A DNA stretch of 64,000 bases. Source: a bacterium 1xD42-87. GTDB taxonomy: Bacteria > Bacillota > Clostridia > Lachnospirales > Lachnospiraceae. The notes under the pieces were generated by a model, which searched no databases, was not told where the DNA came from, and saw only the letters and a program-made list of their open reading frames with translations. Positions 60,727 through 64,000 of this stretch are shown in pieces. The stretch is from positions 52,445 through 116,444 of the forward strand of contig RAYM01000023.1 in the NCBI GenBank assembly GCA_003611805.1. Direction: 5' to 3'. Made by a program: the position numbers and the translations under genes. Every line of letters starts with the position of its first letter. Within the stretch, counting starts at the first letter, position 1.

Positions 60727-60779
60727 ATGGTTATGCATGAAATGAAACTCGAAAATAGATTAAAGTGGAGGATTAAAAA

Positions 60780-61457
60780 ATGGCTATCAGTGGAGTAGGA
60801 CAGAATTTTTATCGGAACAATGTGGAAACAAAGGGGAACACGAAAAATGTGAACAATACGGAAAAGTTCGCACTGGAAAAAACAGGCAGTACACGGGAAT
60901 TATCGGAAGCGGAAGAAATGGGGCTGTTTAAGAAGGAATTTTATGCAGAACTTGATAGAATACCACGAGACAGAACCATAGCAAATGTAGCAGTTAATAT
61001 ATCGGAGGAAGCATTTAAAAATATGAAAGCTGATCCAAAGTATAGGGAACAAATGTTGTCTGTAATTAGGCGTGATATGACTGGCTCTGTCGCTCCGGCT
61101 CCAGACTGTTCTTTGGTGATTACGGTAGGAGCCACAGCCAAAGATTATAGGGCAGATGGATGGTCTGTTAACAATGATTCAGAGTTTTATGCACGTTCAC
61201 AGGATAGTTTTTATAAGAAAACAAGCGGGCAAAAGGACAGGCAGAAGGAGTTGCTGGAAGAATATCTGGAAAAGCGGGCGCAGGCTAAGAGACAGCAGCA
61301 GGAGATGTTGGATGAAAAGGTTGCAAAGGCGGAGCAGGAGAGAAGCAGGCTGGCAAAGGCATGGGCTGGTGAAAGGCAGATGGCGGCGGCATCCAATGCT
61401 TATGATGCAAATGTCATGACTGAAACAGCGGCAGGCGAAGATACGCTGCCTGGTTAA
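60780..61457 (+). CDS. Uncharacterised protein (DUF6033-like, tentative)
   Basis: 225 residues beginning MAISGVGQNFYRNNVETKGN, with no signal peptide. Middle region ELSEAEEMGLFKKEFYAELD, NVAVNISEEAFKNMKADPKY and DCSLVITVGATAKDYRADGW; then a long charged helix (QKELLEEYLEKRAQAKRQQQ) and a Ala-rich tail. I recall similar proteins in Lachnospiraceae under DUF6033, unverified. GTGGAGG precedes the ATG. First of a run of similar-looking genes to the end of the window. Confidence 0.6.
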   Translation: MAISGVGQNFYRNNVETKGNTKNVNNTEKFALEKTGSTRELSEAEEMGLFKKEFYAELDRIPRDRTIANVAVNISEEAFKNMKADPKYREQMLSVIRRDMTGSVAPAPDCSLVITVGATAKDYRADGWSVNNDSEFYARSQDSFYKKTSGQKDRQKELLEEYLEKRAQAKRQQQEMLDEKVAKAEQERSRLAKAWAGERQMAAASNAYDANVMTETAAGEDTLPG

Positions 61458-61569
61458 TGAAGGGCATCATGCCCGGACTTACCATAAGGGGGCATGGGCG
61501 GTTCCGAATGTCAGATGAGCCGCCGTTACGATATGTATAATAATTTTAGCAATCAGGAGGACAAAGACT

Positions 61570-61638
61570 ATGGCAATGGAAATTACAAACAATTACAATA
61601 ACTATGCGGCAAATTACGCTGATACTACGAAAAATTAA
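61570..61638 (+). CDS. 22-codon peptide, probable gene start remnant
   Basis: CAGGAGGAC gives a strong ribosome site before MAMEITNNYNNYAANYADTT, after which a TAA appears. The N-terminus resembles those of its neighbours (Asn/Tyr-rich, no signal), so it may be the start of a truncated member of the same family, or a real small peptide. Its stop overlaps the next start (TAATG). Confidence 0.4.
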   Translation: MAMEITNNYNNYAANYADTTKN

Positions 61639-61892
61639 TGCGTGTCAGCAGAATACCGGCATTGCTGATTACCGCAATGATGATTCCAGCGATCAGCGGA
61701 TGCACCACACAGGGAAGCCCCGCCCCGGATGCCGCGCATCAGATTGAGGATGGCGGTCCGGCGGTCTATGATGACGACCCGATAGCGGTGGAGCCGCAGC
61801 TTGACGAAGATGAGCTGGACGGGGATTCGGATGATGCCAACGTGCAGGGGGAGATCATTTCGGCGGAACCGCATAAAGGGAGTGCGGATTGA
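61638..61892 (+). CDS. Small predicted lipoprotein
   Basis: 84 residues: basic start, hydrophobic stretch and lipobox (IPALLITAMMIPAISGC), then a very acidic, disordered tail (DEDELDGDSDDANVQGE). Translation may be coupled to the 22-codon frame upstream through TAATG. It could also be the remnant of a larger lipoprotein. Not recognised. Confidence 0.45.
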   Translation: MRVSRIPALLITAMMIPAISGCTTQGSPAPDAAHQIEDGGPAVYDDDPIAVEPQLDEDELDGDSDDANVQGEIISAEPHKGSAD

Positions 61893-61976
61893 AAAAAGTA
61901 TTTACTGGATTTATATAGAATTTCGACAGAACGGCAAACATAATGAGTCAAAACAAAGAAAAGGAGAGTGCAGATT

Positions 61977-63023
61977 ATGAATATCGATTACAGCCAGTTT
62001 TACAGAGGGACAACAAATATCCCATCATATGGAAGCGGTGCGTATAAGAAGGACACCCTTGTAAAATATGAGTTCAACACCACGGATGAACATGGCAACA
62101 AGGTCATGGATAAAATGTCGAGGGAGGAAACCCTGCAGGCGATGAAGGACATCCGTTCACAGTATGGGGACAGCGTTATCGTGGAATTTTCGGGAGACGG
62201 CATGGCGGCCCTTGCGGAGGGCAGGAAGGGCTGGATGGTGCCGGAAGATAAGGAAGCAGTGGAGGCAAGAAATGCGGCATTCCAAAAGGATATCGTGCAG
62301 GTTGACAAGTCTTTAAATAATCTCCCGGCATATTCGGGGATGTATGGCGCAGACAAGGCGGTTGCGTCCGCACTGGAGAACTGCAGCAAAGAGGAGCAGG
62401 GATTTGTGTATGACATCATCCGGCAGAATTTCCTTGTCGGGAACAGCGGCTCCATGACGGAAGAGGAGCGGCAGGCGAACATATCGCTCGGCATGAAGAA
62501 AGCGGAATATGCGGCAGAAAACTTTATCCCAGAGGACAGCAGGGATGGGTTTCTGGAGGCAATGCAATCCATTGCGAAACTGGCAAGTGCGGGAAAAGCG
62601 GACAGTAACGGAAATATGGATTACGGTGTGGCGAAAGGCAGGTATCTTGGGCATGGGAGCAATCTTGTCCAGACCACAAACGCGCTTGACATGATGCGGA
62701 CGGTGGACAAAGACGCATACGCAGAATACCAGAAGATGGGGGAAAAAGATGACGGCGGGCTTAGTTCGTTGAAATACCTTACAAACTGGTATGCGAGCGC
62801 GGTAAAGAAGAATCCCTCGATGGTTGATAATTACGAAAAGCAGTCGGAGGAATATGTGGAGAAGAATGTGAAAAATCAGAAACTGGATAAGACTTTCGCA
62901 GGATTAAAGACGGGAAGCAAGGCCGCTTTCTTTGAAAGCCTGAGAATGTTCCAGAGCAGCAATCCCAATTTCCTCTCATCCATCATAAACCGGGAGCTTG
63001 CATCGAAGTTTTGGGGATTTTAG
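61977..63023 (+). CDS. Uncharacterised 348-residue protein
   Basis: Starts MNIDYSQFYRGTTNIPSYGS, again with no signal peptide. Helical body with VIVEFSGDGMAALAEGRKGW, QGFVYDIIRQNFLVGNSGS and FFESLRMFQSSNPNFLSSII. AAGGAG precedes the ATG at 61977; a GTG at 61968 is in frame but inside the ribosome site. No family is recognised. In line with DUF6033-like and PPC-like genes on either side. Confidence 0.6.
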   Translation: MNIDYSQFYRGTTNIPSYGSGAYKKDTLVKYEFNTTDEHGNKVMDKMSREETLQAMKDIRSQYGDSVIVEFSGDGMAALAEGRKGWMVPEDKEAVEARNAAFQKDIVQVDKSLNNLPAYSGMYGADKAVASALENCSKEEQGFVYDIIRQNFLVGNSGSMTEEERQANISLGMKKAEYAAENFIPEDSRDGFLEAMQSIAKLASAGKADSNGNMDYGVAKGRYLGHGSNLVQTTNALDMMRTVDKDAYAEYQKMGEKDDGGLSSLKYLTNWYASAVKKNPSMVDNYEKQSEEYVEKNVKNQKLDKTFAGLKTGSKAAFFESLRMFQSSNPNFLSSIINRELASKFWGF

Positions 63024-63084
63024 GGTTATGGAGGGGATGGCAGATCGGGGGAGATATAATATTGAAAACAATGGAGGATTTGAA

Positions 63085-64000
63085 ATGGGAGTTAATTCAG
63101 TAAATGACGCAGGATCCGCATATGGAGCGGCTTTCAGAAATAAGCCAATATTTTTTATGACGGGAAAAGAGACAGAGGCGTTTTTTGACGGGAAGATGCG
63201 CAGGAACATGGAGCTGCGGGAGGACACCTGCACCCTCAGCAGCAATAATACATACCGCAGGCAGCATACTACTTATGAGGTTTCCGATAAGGACAAAGGC
63301 AGCGCATTCCTGGATTTGAATTTTCTGATCAAGGACGAGACCAGCAGCCTGAAAGGGAATCTCAGCGATGATAAGGATGTGGATTTCTATAACTTTTCCA
63401 TCCCATTTATGAACTTCCAACGGAATTACTTTGGTGTTGAAGCTTACATTGATATGCCGGAGGGCTGTGATTACGACCTTACCCTGTATGACGAATACGG
63501 CAACCAGGTGGGGAAGGCAGAGTGGGACGGAGAGGGGCGGAAGAAGCTGACCGTCCCTAATTGGGATATCAATACCAGTAAATACTGCCTCAAGATAGAA
63601 AACGGAAACGGGGAGGAGGTTTCCCCGGATGATTATTACAAGATCAGTTTCCATGTTTCCGAAAATAAGGAGCATGAAAAGACTGATGCCGTCAGGGAAG
63701 TATATGGGAATCTCCACAGCGCATACAGCCGGAAGGATGAAAACTGGCGGGAATATCTTGACCAGTATAATGCAGTCCTGCGGGAGACGGAGCAGAATTA
63801 TTTAAAAGAGCTGGAGCAGCTCCACCAGAAGCAGTTTGACAGCCTGCCGGAAGAAAAGAAGTATAAGGGCGGGCGCACCGTGGATGAACTGCTGCAGGAC
63901 ATGGCGGAGGGGAAGGATTTAAGCGATGCGGAACTGGAGTATGTGAAGATTTTTGCCAACCTGAAAGACATGGAAAAGGCGCAGAATAAAGCGGAGCTGA
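63085..64000 (+). CDS. Uncharacterised protein with PPC-like domain, runs off window
   Basis: At least 305 codons with no stop before the right edge. Begins MGVNSVNDAGSAYGAAFRNK, no signal peptide, with GGAGG ahead of the ATG at 63085. Residues about 70-195 resemble a bacterial pre-peptidase C-terminal (PPC) beta-sandwich: SSLKGNLSDDKDVDFYNFSI, CDYDLTLYDEYGNQVG and YCLKIENGNGEE. A charged helical region follows (LRETEQNYLKELEQLHQKQF). The function is unknown; PPC domains usually occur in secreted proteins. Confidence 0.7.
   Translation, partial: MGVNSVNDAGSAYGAAFRNKPIFFMTGKETEAFFDGKMRRNMELREDTCTLSSNNTYRRQHTTYEVSDKDKGSAFLDLNFLIKDETSSLKGNLSDDKDVDFYNFSIPFMNFQRNYFGVEAYIDMPEGCDYDLTLYDEYGNQVGKAEWDGEGRKKLTVPNWDINTSKYCLKIENGNGEEVSPDDYYKISFHVSENKEHEKTDAVREVYGNLHSAYSRKDENWREYLDQYNAVLRETEQNYLKELEQLHQKQFDSLPEEKKYKGGRTVDELLQDMAEGKDLSDAELEYVKIFANLKDMEKAQNKAEL

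Overview
The window looks like a chromosomal segment of an anaerobic, gut-type Clostridia bacterium, most likely Lachnospiraceae. This is inferred from gene content and style: GGAGG-type ribosome sites, roughly even base composition, a butanol-dehydrogenase-type alcohol dehydrogenase, DUF362 ferredoxins, a CD3324-type remnant, LytTR/DUF3021 and XRE/DUF2975 pairs, an Lsa-type ABC-F protein and a MsmX-type sugar ABC transporter. No rRNA, tRNA, transposase, integrase or CRISPR array was seen.

Layout. 0-7 kb: MarR (cut by the window edge) with a TSUP exporter; a PfkB kinase with a class II aldolase; a TetR-MFS unit; a transglutaminase-like protein. 7-8.5 kb: DUF1905/DUF1801 protein and an XRE/DUF2975 pair. 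8.7-9.4 kb: a type III toxin-antitoxin locus, with a consensus promoter, a tandem-repeat antitoxin RNA, a hairpin and a CptN/ToxN-like toxin. 9.4-16.4 kb: a gene graveyard in which a former redox operon (LysR, hydrolase, flavodoxin, alcohol dehydrogenase, flavodoxin lipoprotein, DUF4405) survives mostly as fragments around one intact alcohol dehydrogenase. 16.4-25 kb: DtxR-type regulator, BlaI/BlaR-type pair with operators, a large helicase-nuclease and a DJ-1 protein. 25-34 kb: SOS-controlled Y-family polymerase with YolD, HD-GYP protein, DUF362 ferredoxin, rubredoxin-glutamate synthase fusion, DUF2461, ECF-like sigma factor and an acidic coiled-coil protein. 34-41 kb: ABC-F resistance-type ATPase with an attenuator leader, cupin, aminopeptidase P, LytTR/DUF3021, class II aldolase, lipoprotein. 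41-46.5 kb: complete sugar ABC importer operon. 46.6-51 kb: FRG-domain protein, immunity-like genes, a DUF1266 gene running antisense into an HD-GYP gene. 51-55 kb: AgrA/AgrC-type two-component pair, AI-2E-family permease, methyltransferase remnant. 55-59 kb: Na/phosphate cotransporter with a PhoPR-type pair and TTTTACA repeats resembling a Pho box. 59-61 kb: remnants of an ABC-F gene and a response regulator. 61-64 kb: a run of uncharacterised proteins with odd N-termini, the last leaving the window.

The most notable signal is an almost invariant 84-bp leader present three times (near 3.7, 36.8 and 59.5 kb). It holds two hairpins, a possible upstream open frame and a ribosome site, and each copy stops exactly at a downstream ATG; only one of the three drives a full-length gene. 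Other notable signals are the type III toxin-antitoxin locus, the ABC-F leader (promoter, three-codon open frame, intrinsic terminator), and single in-frame stops in two adjacent otherwise intact genes. All functional assignments are by reading sequence and recalling families; no database search was run.
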